Below are positions 26,601-37,377 of a stretch of 64,000 nt of DNA, in pieces. Made by a program: the position numbers and the translations under genes. Within the stretch, counting starts at the first letter, position 1; each line of letters starts with the position of its first letter. The stretch comes from Mytilus californianus. Lineage: Eukaryota; Mollusca; Bivalvia; Mytilida; Mytilidae. The notes under the pieces are model-generated. The model did not search any database and had not been told where the DNA came from. It saw only the letters and a program-made list of their open reading frames with translations. Location of the stretch: contig NW_026262582.1 in assembly GCF_021869535.1 (NCBI RefSeq), positions 60,338,851-60,402,850 of the forward strand, written 5' to 3'.

Positions 26601-29600
26601 CATTTCGAGACCGGATTCATCTACAGGGTAAACATCTTCTGATATGCATGCATAACCTGCCAAGCAATTATAATATGTTAATCTATACTCAGTCAAAATG
26701 TCACAATTAGGTATTGAACTCAACTGGTAAAATTACAGATCAGACGACTATTTTGGTATCAACAAGTCTAAATATCTGCAAATTAGTGATTGTGGTTGTT
26801 TCATGTTTGTCATGTTTGTTTTTTCGTTTTTTTGGTTTTTTTTTAATTAGACCGTTTGTTTTCTCGTTTGAATTGTTCCCTATTTTTTCTTGTCCTTGCC
26901 TTTTATAGCCTACTATACGGTATGGTTGTTTTTTTCTCATCGTTGAAGGCTGTATGGGACCTATAATTGCTTGTATCTAATTATTTGAACTCTTGCGCAT
27001 CGAAACTCATACAAAATCTCCTTGTTTATATAGGACCGCTTAACACATGTTCTTAAAGAGAGAAAATATATGAAAATAGTACCTACCCCTGACTTCTTTT
27101 TTTGGTACACACCCAACTACATTATCACACCTGTGCAATATATATTTAATAGATAATGCTTGACAACATCAATTATCAAATTCATCATGTTTCGTGTTAA
27201 TTTGAATAGTTATTTCTTGTAATTTCAGTATATCATCTTCTTTGAGAGGTGAACTATTTTAACTACGTTAAAATAATCTTGCATATCGTTGAAACATATA
27301 TTGAAAAAAAAAAAAACAAATATGAATATATAATCGTGTAATTGAATGTAATGGTGTCCTCAACAGAATGATATGAAGCGTTTTACACACTACTTATTAA
27401 ACAATCATCAAAAACATTCTCTTTATACAAAGACATCTGTATCGGACACCTAATTGACAAACATCATCGACCCGATATTTTTATGAGGCCTGTTTTGTTT
27501 TTCCATTAAATACCATAAGCAACATTGCACGATACTATCACATTAAAAACATAAATACTAATTTTTGACACACTTATATATATCAAATAACTGTTAAATG
27601 TACACCTTTTGATTTTCAAATATTGTGTGCTTATTGTGAGGCACATTAATTGTGGCCATGAACATATATTTTACTTTTGTCAAGTTTCAAGTTGATTTTA
27701 GATTTTTCATGTTTGGTATGTAATATTTTTTCACGTATCTGTAATGACAGTAATATGAAGTTTTAGATCTGCTTATATTCCATATTAAAATTCTATTTTT
27801 TCTTTTTCCTTGTCGAGATAAAAAAAAAAATGGGTACCAATAGTTAAACGCTTAACACCCAGACAAAAATAATCTTGGTAATTTTCTATGCACATCTTGT
27901 TTGTTCATTTTCTTTTGGCCGATGTGGGGCTTCACATGCTTTATAAACACTTCTATTGTGTTGACCTCATGTACCGTTTCTGTATATATCAGCTGCTCAT
28001 ATCCAAATCTCCTTTACAGAACAAACCAACAATTTAGACATAAGAACCCGTGAAAATAGCAAACATAATACTGCTTAGATTGGACTTTATTCGGACTAAT
28101 GCTATGTCTAAAAGGTAAGCCTAGAAAGGTTAGCCAACATCTATATAATATTATTCTTGCGTGAACTTAAACGTTTCAAACCAGTTTGATGTTGATGAAA
28201 GTACTTTAAGTGAATCAAGTTTGGTGTACCTAGTTTGAATACTAGTAACCTTGGAAAAGTGTCTTACTCATTATATCGGATGGTCAATTCTTTCATATTT
28301 CAAAATGGATTGTGGCATCAAAAAATATCTTAAGAGCCTTCCAGAGTTATTTAGAAATATTTACAAAATTAGAGACGGCAAATTCACGATAACCTATAGA
28401 AACATATACAAAGTAAAACAACAAAAATACCGAACTGCAAGGAAAATTCAAAACGGAAAGTTCCTTAACAGTTGGCAAAATCAAAAGCTCAAACACATCA
28501 AACGAATAAAAAACAACTGTCATATTCCTGACTTGGTATAGAATAGGGGCAAAAGATACCAGAGGGACATTCAAACTCATAAATCGAAAATAAACTGACA
28601 ACGCCGTTGCTAAAAAAGAAATAGACAAACAGACAAACAATAGTATACAAAACACAACATAGAAAATTAAAGACTAAGCAACACTCACCCCACTAAAAAC
28701 TGGGGGTGATCTCAGTTGCAAAGGAGGGTAAGCAGATCCATCCTGCTCCACATTTGGCACCCGTCGTATTGCTCATGTTAGTACAAACCCGGTAAATAGT
28801 CTAATTCGGTAGGTCACATTCGTGAAAAGGGAACGGGATTGTAGTATAGGCATTTCCTTGTGTAGAAATTGGTGTATTAAACCTGGTTTCGAGTTAGCTT
28901 AACCTTTCACTTGTATGACAGTCGCATGAAATTCCATTATATTGACAAAATGTGTGAACAAAACAAACAGACGTAATCAGTAAAAATATCAAAAATAGAG
29001 GTACAGCAGTCAACATTGTGTTATAATCTCAATCACTATAACAACAAACAAATATGTCCACAAAGAAAAATAAAATGGCATATAGACAAAGGACATACGC
29101 CAAAATTAAACACAAAAATACAAAATATTACCACAGCACAACAACACAATGGCGGGATGCACAAGTACCAAGCCACACCTATGGTTGAATATACTACAAT
29201 TCGAAAGAATATGTTAGCAATGCAAAGAACATATTTGCATACGAATAACACGTATAATAGTTAAGACTGTAGAATAATAAAACTAACATGTTCTTCCATA
29301 TAATAGAAATCATCCAAACCATGCCAACATGGAAGGGTTTATGTCTCTTTGTTAAACTGAACTTTACCAGAAATTCTCAATATTTATTGGAAAACTATAT
29401 TGTATCTTCTGGCTTTGTTTTGCTTGAAAATCTGAATGAGTAATGCAATAAAAACAAGTAGATAATTACATGTTCATTGTATAAATTGTATTACAAATTA
29501 CGACAAGTAACTCTTGTACTGCACGCTTATGAAAATTGTGAAATATCTCTTGAAATCAAAATAGTATGTAGAAGTATTTTACCTCTCTACACTTTGACAG

Positions 29601-32600
29601 TTACAACGAGCCAGACATCTTTCACCGAATCTGTTGTTTCCACATGGGGTGCATGGGTTTCCGTTTATAGATGTAAAACCAATGTTGCACTCTGTAAAAC
29701 AGGTCATAATATAAATATGATATGTTATCTATTTTCCAATAGTTCATTTGGACAAGTCACTCGTTTGGTTTGTGTTTGCAGTTAAACCGAAGAGTGTAGA
29801 TATTAAAATCGAGAACTTGTTCAAATTCCGTATGATAGATGCGAATACGAATATTTGTCTTCATGCCGAATTTATTTTTATTTGCCAAATCAGGCTGAAT
29901 TGGACTATTCAAAATCAGATGTCCTGCATTTCTGTCCCGGTTTCACCTAGATAAAAAATAGCTAATTGTGTGTGATCCGTAATGAAATAATCTATATATT
30001 ACATATTTTTATGAAAGATGCACGAGATTTGCCTTTGAACTCTGTAAAGTATAAAACCGTGACAATTCGAATTAAACTCACTCAAAAATTTATAATGATT
30101 GTTACCGATTGTCTTTTATTAGTTTTTACTGTTACTGCTGTTTACAAATAATTTGATCAGTTATTATATAAAACGTTGTTACAATTTTTGTGTTTTTGTT
30201 TTTGTTTCAAAACAACCTTTGTAAAGTTTGCATGTACCATTATTACATTAATATTATTTTTTTTCTTTATGAACATACTAATAATATTTCTAATCTTTAA
30301 TCTTGTAATTATTTACTACTGGTGAAATTCAATGCATTCTTAAACATTTAAAATCTTTAAATTGCTATTTTTCTTTACGCCAACATTAAGTACAGCAGTT
30401 ATGCCATTCTAGCTAAGATAGTCCTAAGATAGCTTCGATGTGCATGCTGAGACATGTCGTAAGTTGGTCCTAACATTATCTTAATTTATTCCCAAGAGAA
30501 GTCTCAGGACAAATCCTAGGATAGATTCGATAAACAGCCCTCTGGTATCTTTGATTGTTTTTTTTAAATAGTTGAAATATTGGCTGCGGATCAACATATA
30601 TGAGATTGCATTCCAGTAAAAAAAATGCTACCATTCTACCATTGTTTTATTCTCTGATAGCATACTTGTAAATTATAAGATTAAAAGTCTCTATGTTTCT
30701 TTGGCATTTTAACCATGCATGAGCATGTGAAACTATTACTGATATAATACGATTTATTGTTAATCGTTGTCGTTGAAGTTGTATATCTATGATGTATATT
30801 TACATAATTTTAGCTGCTTGATCGTATTTAGTAGGACATTAGCCAATTTTGTTTGTTTGGCTTGCTCACACTGTTTTATTAATAAAACGGAACTATAAAA
30901 ACTTGTCATTAAAGTGGGAGGTTTCGCTTGCTATAAAACCCGGTGTAACCGACCATTCTGTACCAAGTAAAGAATATGTCAATTGTTGTTTGTTCGTTCC
31001 GATGGTTGATTTTTTCGAAGGTATGCTTTTGCCAGGTTTTACGGACATCCTTTTTTTAAGAACTTACAGCGATTTCGGTATTCGTGTAAATACTTTTTTA
31101 ACTTTCGTCAAAAATATTCTTAATATGCGATGGAGGTCATAAAGGAATCTAAATATATGTGTGTTACACCGTGTTATTAAAGGGACATTTGCTACAAAAT
31201 TGACAAAAACATTAAAGAATGCATTGTTTTTTCTTTTTTTTCTTCTTCAAACATTAATGAATGGCTGATATTTTTTTGTTCAAGCATATTGTTTTTCTTA
31301 AATTGTTTAACATTTCACAGCGGTATAACATGTAACTTTAATTATTCTTCCATTAGTTTATTTATTCTGTATTTACATTGTATCATATATCAGATTTATT
31401 TGTTCAGTGTATGTTCACTGGTGTTAATATGTCTTTTGATTGAGTTAAGCCATTTCAATTGATATTTTATAGTGTGTCTTTCTATGTTATGATGTTACAC
31501 TATTGTTTCAGATAAGGGTGAAGGTTTGGTACCATTAAAACGTTTAAACCCGCTGCAATTGTTTGCACCTGTCCTAAGTCAGAAATCTGATGTTCAGTAG
31601 TTGTCGTTTGTTAATGTGGTTCATAAGTGTTTCTCGTTTCTCGTTTTTTATATAGATTAGACCGTTGGTTTTTCCCGTTTGAATGGTTTTACACTAGTAA
31701 TTTTTGGGGCCCTTTATAGCTTGCTGTTCGGTGTGAGCCAAGGTTCCGTGTTGAAGACCGTACTTTGACCTATATTGGTTTACTTTTAAAATTTTTGACT
31801 TGGATGGAGAGTTGTCTCATTTGCACTCATACCACATCTTCTTATAACTACAAACGATGATTTACGTATATTTCAATCTTTGAGAGAAAAAAAAACTTAT
31901 GGCACATACTTCTATTTTTGTAACTAATGTTTATATAACGTAACATTACCATCGACAGTCTTGAGAAGTCATCACCGTGGTAAATAAGACGACCGACTGA
32001 CGTCGTCTCATTAATTATACATACATGCTGATACTGTATTTCCAAATCATGCATTGTTTGTTGTTTTCAATGGGCCAGTTTAATATTGGTAATAATCACA
32101 AACTGTAACAATGTCTTCCTATAACAGAGGCCTTTTTGACAGCAATTACACAAAAAAGGGAAAAAGTAATCTATATGTTTATTAAAGTGACTTTCCTACC
32201 CTGCTTATTAAGTGTAAAAAAGCTGTTTGTATAAGTAACATTACTCTTTCTTTTAATTTTCATGTCAATTTTCATAATTAAAAAAGTTAAACCAGGTATA
32301 ATCTAATACTATATTAAGCAGTGAATATTGTTAAACCATTGCCGCCTTTTTTTGACAGAAATTGCAAAATGAAGGCAACATTAACCGGATTCAATACTAG
32401 TATTTACCTATACATATACCATGTTTGTCTTCATAACCTGCACAGCAATACTCTGTTTTGCTATAATCAAAGTATATAAAATAAAACCAGAATACATTTT
32501 AATAAAGTCTTTTGCAATAATAATTGCGTAAATTATATTTGCGTTTCAGCATAGGTATGTTTTAACAATAAGAAGCTGTTGCATGCTTTCCAATTGGACA

Positions 32601-34978
32601 ATTACCCATCAGACACTAACTAACATGCATTCAAAAAACGATAGGTCACTGAACGGCCGTCAACAACGCGAAAAACCAATACCATTTACAATTAAGTTTT
32701 ACAAAAAGCTCAAACAGGCCATTATGTTGCACAAATCAAATAAAAACACCAACGTCCTCATTAATGATAAAACAAATTAAAGGAAAAGAAATATAAGAGA
32801 CATCAACCAACGATTACAACTGAGTTTTAGGATCTTCACATGAAATGGGCAAATTCACAATTTCGTTATGATAAACATGTGTGAGAGCGCTTAATCCTGT
32901 CCATGATCGTGGTATTACAGCAGAAATAAGAACAAACTGTAAATTTTTGTTGAAAATGCTTGATTCATTAAAGTGACACAAATCACACAATACAGCGATT
33001 ATTATGTGTGGGTGATAATTATGTAGTACTATAATTATTGAACTTAGTCATATAATTGATATCCAATTGAAATAATGACTTAAGTACAACAGTCTATTAA
33101 TCAATCGTTTACAAAATTTATTGTGTGTTTGTGTTACATTGATCGATCAGGAGTTAAAGAAAATATTATGTTGCGTATTTGAATGTTAAGACAATGACGT
33201 ACAGTTTATTCTTGCAAACTATGTGTTCATTGTTTTCGATTAGTACCAATCGTAAGTAACAGAAAAATGTGAACCAAAAAAAATGTACCTAGATAAAACA
33301 ATTTTAAAAATCGATTCAGTATATAGATTAGTTGCATGTAACCAATAACAATAAAAGTTGGCATGTTATAATAATTTATACAAAGAAAAATTGGACTGAT
33401 TTAGAATTGCGATATGTATCAGATAATGCAAATTGTTTATTTATTTGAATAACAAATTTTTAAAAAATATATCACAGTTTGAAAAACAATATGCATTAAA
33501 AAACGTATATGTCAAACAAACAATTGATTCAATCATTTAAAGGATGTGGTTCGAATATCCTGGAAATATTGAATAGAAATAGCTCTACATTGTAAAATTG
33601 AAAAGAGGTCATTTCCGCAGAGGTCAATTTATGTAAAACTTATATATATATAATTAGTTTATATAAATTATGTAACGATGCCTAAAAGTTGCATAACGAA
33701 AGTCAACAAATAAGATACAATAAAATATGTGAATGTTGGGTTTATAGAAGGTTATTATAGGAAGTATATCATATTGATTATGCTTCCTTTTCGGCTTAGA
33801 TACAAGGATGTGTTAGGTGTATTTCATTGAGACAATATTCAAGATGGGAAAAGAATAGGACATTCCAGGGCTTTATTTGGGCCAAAAATACGAAAATTTA
33901 AAAGTTATTATAAGTGATTAAAAATATCCTAGTAATGGAAACGTAATACCTTTTTGATAAATAGAAACATATTTCACCTTTGACGAGTAACAATGGCCCA
34001 AACCATGACAAAATGTTTAAATTTATGAAATTTCTTGATTTTCCTAGTAAATAATATGAACTTTAGAGTTCATATTTTTTTTTATTTTCCTTAATAAAGT
34101 ATATTTGGATAGGGGAAGTATGTGCGCACGCATTCGACAACATATATATGCCGATGTTATGAAGATAGCTACAATAAAGTTTCTCGAAACGTATGTTGAT
34201 GTTTCTTGACTTAGCAAAAAGACAAACGACGTTGAACGATTTTTTATAACAATAATAAACACACATGTACATGTAAATCTACGATTTCAGTGAACCCATT
34301 TTCCATTTTGCGCATGAAATTTTTAAGGATTTTTTTTTTAACTCAAGAGTTATCAAATTAACGGTTAAGTGTTACATGGATCTGTATCAAATATATGATG
34401 TACTTACAGCGAGGAGTACAAAAAAAAACAACAAAGCAAAAAAACAAAAACAAAAAACGCACAAGTCGAAGCAAATCTGACACCGTCATAGTTAAAAACG
34501 AAAAACGACGAAATTGCGAACACGTTCATTAAACGTTATCAAGAACCCCATCTGTAACAGGGGTACTCAGGTAGGGTAACCACCTCCTGCTCCACATGTA
34601 GCACCTGCCGTGTTACTCATGCAAGTACAGATCAAGTGATAAGGCTCAACTGGTGATATCAAATTTAAGGAAAATAGGACGGGACTTTGGAAACGACAAT
34701 TGGAACATATCCGTCAGCTCGTAATGGCGTACTAACAATGCAAGACCGATTAAGAAAGAGTACCACATGATCAACACATTTCATTTTATAATTGCTATAT
34801 ATTTCAGTTGTTACTAAAGTTAAAATGAAATATTTATACAAATTAGTAAGTATATCAGTTTTTTTTTTTTTTAATAAAAAGAAACTTACCTTCTAAAGTC
34901 TTCACATACATTCAAACCTTCCAAACTTTTGCCTTCATGTATAGTAAAGACTATTAGCAATACAAAGTTAACTGACAT
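20703..34978 (-). CDS. Gene B: EGF-like single-pass membrane receptor (10 live coding exons, 304 aa)
   Basis: A spliced minus-strand gene: join of 34978-34890, 32460-32408, 29691-29583, 27130-27087, 25379-25323, 24247-24191, 21989-21933, 21536-21480 and 21094-20703 gives nine exons, or ten counting the dead one at 23599-23555, which the 304-aa model omits. All junctions are GT/AG and phases match, giving 915 nt without a stop. Order: signal peptide; VCED...YCCAGYED (EMI-tail-like); one EGF/laminin-EGF-like module (CGNNRFGERC...CNCQ...CDNVVGC); a stalk of four 57-nt exons; a transmembrane helix; a tyrosine-containing tail. It resembles very short MEGF/Draper-like scavenger receptors, so surface binding is likely (inference); the ligand is unknown. 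Gene A is its tandem paralogue. Confidence 0.85.
21480..21536 (-). CDS. Gene B stalk mini-exon 4 (57 nt)
   Basis: Acceptor CTTTGTAG, donor GTAACA, phase 1-1: ENTAYSIRTTGESVAVTQT. It is the exon next to the transmembrane exon. Confidence 0.82.
21933..21989 (-). CDS. Gene B stalk mini-exon 3 (57 nt)
   Basis: Acceptor CTTTGTAG, donor GTAACA, phase 1-1: DNTDDSTRTLEKGFPDSQT. TRTLEKGFP is close to TKTLERGFP of stalk exon 1, so these two are the closest sisters in the array. Confidence 0.82.
23555..23599 (-). pseudogene. Gene B dead stalk mini-exon (donor lost)
   Basis: Acceptor CTTGTAG is retained and the body reads ESVAATTKDKSLPVT. The body is 12 nt shorter than the 57-nt exons, an in-frame deletion. 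The position homologous to the GT donor is CC. It is therefore not expected to be spliced in. Confidence 0.7.
23657..23697. repeat. (GT)n(GA)n microsatellite
   Basis: A run of GT dinucleotides followed directly by GA dinucleotides, within an intron of gene B just upstream of the dead stalk exon. Confidence 0.9.
24191..24247 (-). CDS. Gene B stalk mini-exon 2 (57 nt)
   Basis: Acceptor CTTTGTAG, donor GTAAAT, phase 1-1: EDTPLPTQMKENSLSLAVT. It is homologous to the other 57-nt exons in length, splice-site context and the trailing T-G. Confidence 0.82.
24700..24960 (+). repeat. Family III retroelement 3' tail fragment with a poly(C) insert
   Basis: Blocks: ACAACTGTCATACATGTGAG, AGCTAGCTATAAAACCAG, ATGCCTGTACCAAGTCAGGA and TGGAGTTCGGTAGTTTTGTT. 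It is interrupted by 28 consecutive C (24887-24914). It lies in an intron of gene B. Related copies are at 30885-31000, 36015-36235 and, inverted, 28405-29215, 46415-46575 and 57395-57830. Confidence 0.65.
24887..24914. repeat. Poly(C) homopolymer, 28 bases
   Basis: An uninterrupted C run, i.e. G28 on the strand of gene B. In the pre-mRNA it would be a poly(G) tract lying between stalk exons 1 and 2. Confidence 0.9.
25323..25379 (-). CDS. Gene B stalk mini-exon 1 (57 nt)
   Basis: Acceptor TTTTGTAG, donor GTACGG, phase 1-1. It reads EDVFYTTKTLERGFPGTIR. It is rich in Thr and charged residues with no cysteine, consistent with an extended membrane-proximal stalk. Confidence 0.82.
25984..26027 (+). 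ncRNA. Hammerhead-ribozyme-like motif with intact core
   Basis: CTGATGA (25988-25994), stem II GTCT-TTTGT-AGAC (25995-26007), GAAA (26008-26011), then CAC-ACGTCTG-GCG-TA (26012-26026). All invariant core positions are present and stem II pairs perfectly. Stem III is short and has one A-C mismatch, and I cannot see a convincing stem I. It would be an intron relic on the strand opposite gene B. Confidence 0.6.
26845..26965 (+). repeat. Family I repeat, internal fragment
   Basis: Blocks: TTAGACCGTTTGTTTTCTCG, TTTGAATTGTTCCC, TATAGCCTACTATACGGTAT and GTTGAAGGCTGTATGGGACC. It is truncated before the GAGAGTTGTCTC end. Confidence 0.6.
27087..27130 (-). CDS. Gene B exon 4: closing EGF cysteines
   Basis: A 44-nt exon: RCDNVVGCVPKKEVR, acceptor GCACAG, donor GTAGGT. 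It supplies the last two cysteines of the EGF-like fold and ends in phase 1, the phase needed to accept any number of stalk exons. Confidence 0.85.
28405..29215 (-). repeat. Family III retroelement tail, interrupted by family IV
   Basis: The blocks on the plus strand are ACCGAACTGCAAGGAAAATT, AAATCAAAAGCTCAAACACA, CATATTCCTGACTTGGTATA, a break, then GGCATTTCCTTGTGTAGAAA, TATGACAGTCGCATGAAATT and ATGGCATATAGACAAAGGAC. The break at 28542-28843 is a clean insertion. Confidence 0.65.
28542..28843. mobile_element. Family IV insertion (302 bp) with 6-bp target duplication GTATAG
   Basis: It begins AATAGGGGCAAAAGATACCA and contains CTGGGGGTGATCTCAGTTGC and AGCAGATCCATCCTGCTCCA. GTATAG flanks it at 28536-28541 and 28844-28849. 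Removing the element plus one GTATAG restores the uninterrupted family III sequence. No terminal inverted repeats or ORF are seen, so it is a SINE-like or otherwise non-autonomous element. Confidence 0.65.
29583..29691 (-). CDS. Gene B exon 3: EGF-like module
   Basis: A 109-nt exon: CNIGFTSINGNPCTPCGNNR then FGERCLARCNCQSVE. The FGxxC...CxC spacing is that of MEGF/Draper-type EGF (laminin-EGF-like) repeats. Acceptor TTTTACAG, donor GTAAAA. Confidence 0.88.
30885..31000 (+). repeat. Family III tail fragment
   Basis: Blocks: GGAACTATAAAAACTTGTCA, GCTTGCTATAAAACCCGGTG and TACCAAGTAAAGAATATGTC. Short and diverged. Confidence 0.5.
31475..31848 (+). repeat. Family I repeat, long copy
   Basis: It runs from GTTATGATGTTACACTATTG through CACCTGTCCTAAGTCAG and TTTGGGGCCCTTTATAGCTT to GGAGAGTTGTCTCATTTGCA and CATACCACATCTTCTTATAA. 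It lies in the intron of gene B between exons 2 and 3. Confidence 0.7.
32408..32460 (-). CDS. Gene B exon 2: CC-GYED cysteine module
   Basis: A 53-nt exon between GATTATAG and GTAAAT: KTEYCCAGYEDKHGICI. The paired cysteines and GY...G.C pattern resemble the end of an EMI domain. It is identical in length and phase (2 to 1) to gene A exon 2. Confidence 0.85.
34390..34700. repeat. Family IV repeat, decayed copy
   Basis: It shares ACCACCTCCTGCTCCACATG and GTTACTCATGCAAGTACA with 28542-28843, in the same orientation. It lies just downstream (in gene sense) of the exon 1 donor of gene B. Confidence 0.5.
34890..34978 (-). CDS. Gene B exon 1: signal peptide
   Basis: ATG at 34978. It reads MSVNFVLLIVFTIHEGKS then LEGLNVCEDFR, ending at donor GTAAGT in phase 2. 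A hydrophobic core follows the start, and cleavage is likely just after it. Length (89 nt), phase and the VCED motif are identical to gene A exon 1, which supports the start choice. Confidence 0.85.
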
Positions 34979-35604
34979 TTTTTTGTTTCGGTGCTAGCAA
35001 CATTCATTATCAGTCTTTAGAGTGATCAGATATAAGGAAGAATTTTCAATACTAATAATTGTCGGTAAATTTAGTCATGAAAGCACGTAGAATAACTACA
35101 GATTGAATGTAACCAACTTCCGACCTCGTGATGGACTCGTTCAAAGTTTATAAATGAAAAGGCCCGAAAAAGGGTAATGTTATTGCCAACCTTAACATTT
35201 CTCTTCATTTGCAATTTATCTAAAGAAACAAGCTTAACTAGTATGATTAACAGGTTATGTAGATTAGCTACAATAATGTGTTGCATATGTGTCGCAGTTT
35301 ATAATTATTGAATCAATAGGTTGCAATAAACAGACCAGAAGATGTAGTATAATTGCCAATTAAAATTCGACATTATTATATTTCTTTGTTTAGTTCATTC
35401 AATTTCATTCACTCTTGTTATTCTGCAGTTGTGGAAATAGTATTTTCATCCCATGCGGAAATTTAGCTATACATTGATTGATTCATGAATTGATTGGTAT
35501 TGAACGCCACTTTCAGAACTATTTGCTATGTTGTGGAGGTCAGTTTTTATTGGCGGAGGACACGGCAGCTATACATAGAAGGCATCGTAATTCTTATTGA
35601 TAAA

Positions 35605-36235
35605 ATTGAGAATGGAAATGGGGAATGTGTCAAAGAGACAACAACCCGACCAAAGCCTTTTTCTTTGACTTGATGGTTTCTTTGTATATCATAATGTTAC
35701 ATATCACTGAGTGGTAAGTTTGTGATGTATGTTTACACAGTTTTGGCTGCTTGATAAATCGTCACATTTACATGTTATATACCAATAAGCAGATGTGGTA
35801 TGACTGCCAATGGGACAACTATCCACCAAAGCTCAAATGAAATGGATGTAAGCACTTATACAGGCAACCGTACGGCTATCAACAATAAAAAAAAACATAC
35901 CGTATGAAAGGCCCCGAAATAAAAAAAAAAAAAGAAAACGCGAAACAATTCAATTGAGCAAAAATAACGGCCAACGCCTGTTTGGGGAGCTCACTAAATG
36001 TTGTCACTATAATATAACTATAAACAACTGTCATACTAGTCGAAAGTTGAGCTATAAAACAAGATGTAATCCAGTATTTACTTCGGAAAATGCCTGTACC
36101 AAGCCAGATATGTGACAGTTGTTGTCTATTCGTGTCATTGGTTAATGAGGTCAAACGCTTGATTTTGTCATGTTTAATAGAGTTTCACCTTTGAATTTAC
36201 TTTGGAGTTTGTTAATACTTTTTTGTGAATTAATT
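35605..36235. repeat. Repeat patch between genes A and B (families II, I and III)
   Basis: 35606-35658 is a family II end (TTGAGAATGGAAATGGGGAA). 35785-35970 is an inverted family I copy (AGCAGATGTGGTATGACTGC ... AGGCCCCGAAAT). 36015-36235 is a family III tail (CAACTGTCATACTAGTCG, AAAATGCCTGTACCAAGCCA). No gene is present. Any promoter of gene B must lie between here and 34978, where I see no clear TATA or initiator. Confidence 0.6.
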
Positions 36236-36329
36236 TCTTAATATCCAGGAAAATATTCATGATAACATTTGAAAAAAAGCCACAGTGTAACTATAAACAC
36301 TCATCTTCACATTCTATACTAAGTCTATA

Positions 36330-36556
36330 TAGATAAGAAGATGTGGTATGAGTGCAAATGAGACAACTCTCTATCTAAGTCACAATGTGTAAAAAGTATA
36401 CAGCTACAGGTCAAAGTACGGCCTTCAGCACGGAGCCTTAGCTCACACCGAACAGCAAGCTATAAAGGGCGCCAAAATGACTAGTGTCAAACAATTCAAA
36501 TAGGAAAAACAACGGTCTAATCTATATGAAAAAACGAAAAAACGAGAAACATGAAT
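36330..36556 (-). repeat. Family I repeat, inverted copy
   Basis: AGAAGATGTGGTATGAGTGC, AGACAACTCTCTATC, AGCACGGAGCCTTAGCTCAC and AGCTATAAAGGGCGCCAAAA. These are the reverse complement of the blocks at 31475-31848. A further fragment follows at 36620-36665. Confidence 0.7.
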
Positions 36557-36953
36557 GGTAATTCTGTGTATGTTTACACAGTTTTGGCTGCTGGATAAAT
36601 TGTCACGTTTACATTTTATAAACAAATAAGCAGATGTGGTATGACTGCTAATGGGACAACTATTCATCTTTTGAATTTACGATATTATTTAATCTAACAG
36701 ACCATTGATATGTGACTTTGTGTCCGAAAAGTTTATGTTTTACTAGGAACTTGAACATGTTGAATAAAACCTTGCTTTTTGTAAGAAGATGGTGCACATT
36801 CTTTTTTTTTAAATTGAAAATGAAAGACGGAAATGAAATTTAAAAAAAAATTGAAAATGGAAGACGGAAATGAAAATAGTCGTCTTTTTCTGTTTGACAA
36901 GCAATACGAATATTTGACTGTCCATAGAAATTCTCAATTTCTTATTATTTAGT

Positions 36954-36965
36954 TTTTATTATTTA
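36954..36965 (-). promoter_or_regulatory. Candidate poly(A) signals of gene A
   Basis: TTTATTATTTATTT on the plus strand gives AATAAATAATAAA in minus sense, about 65-75 nt after the stop codon of gene A. This is the usual distance for a short 3' UTR. Confidence 0.5.
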
Positions 36966-37027
36966 TTTCTAGAAATATAAATACATGAATAAAGATAGGA
37001 TAATGTATCACGGATTTGTTGTTTCCT

Positions 37028-37377
37028 CTATTCATAGTTCATGTAGTGATGTGTATCGCTGGTTGTAGGGACCACAGTAACATACGAGTTGAGATGCCTG
37101 CAGTGATCTTCATTTCCACTGTTATCAATGATAGTGCCATACGATCCATTTATGACTTGTAAATATGAGCTACTAGCTACATGTGTGTCGTCGGTCAACT
37201 GAAATGCATTATGACCTGCATTTACGGAAACGTTTGGATATCCGTTTTCTCCAATGATCCTAATCGCATTTATCTTGTTTCGTTTTTTACAAAAGCAGGT
37301 AAAGCCCAAACAGCCTCCAATCATAACCAGTACGCCAAATATTGCAGCCCAGAAGATAAGCACGTTCAATTCAAATA
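37028..37377 (-). CDS. Gene A last exon: transmembrane helix and cytoplasmic tail
   Basis: Acceptor ATTTTCAG. VFELNVLIFWAAIFGVLVMI is the helix, followed by CFCKKRNK stop-transfer. The tail has QLTDD, SSYLQVI, GSYGTII and NSYVTVV. SSYLQV fits the ITIM consensus (S/I/V/L)xYxx(I/V/L); the others keep Y-x-x-I/V. The stop is followed by an early poly(A) signal. Confidence 0.87.

Noticed and set aside
26630..26665. Possible decayed CC-GYED exon (minus sense TGCTTGGCAGGTTATGCA)
   Set aside because: Only GGTTATG-like similarity, missing the paired cysteines and splice sites; too weak.
29016..29264. 82-codon plus-strand ORF
   Set aside because: Lies within the inverted family III repeat; not a gene.
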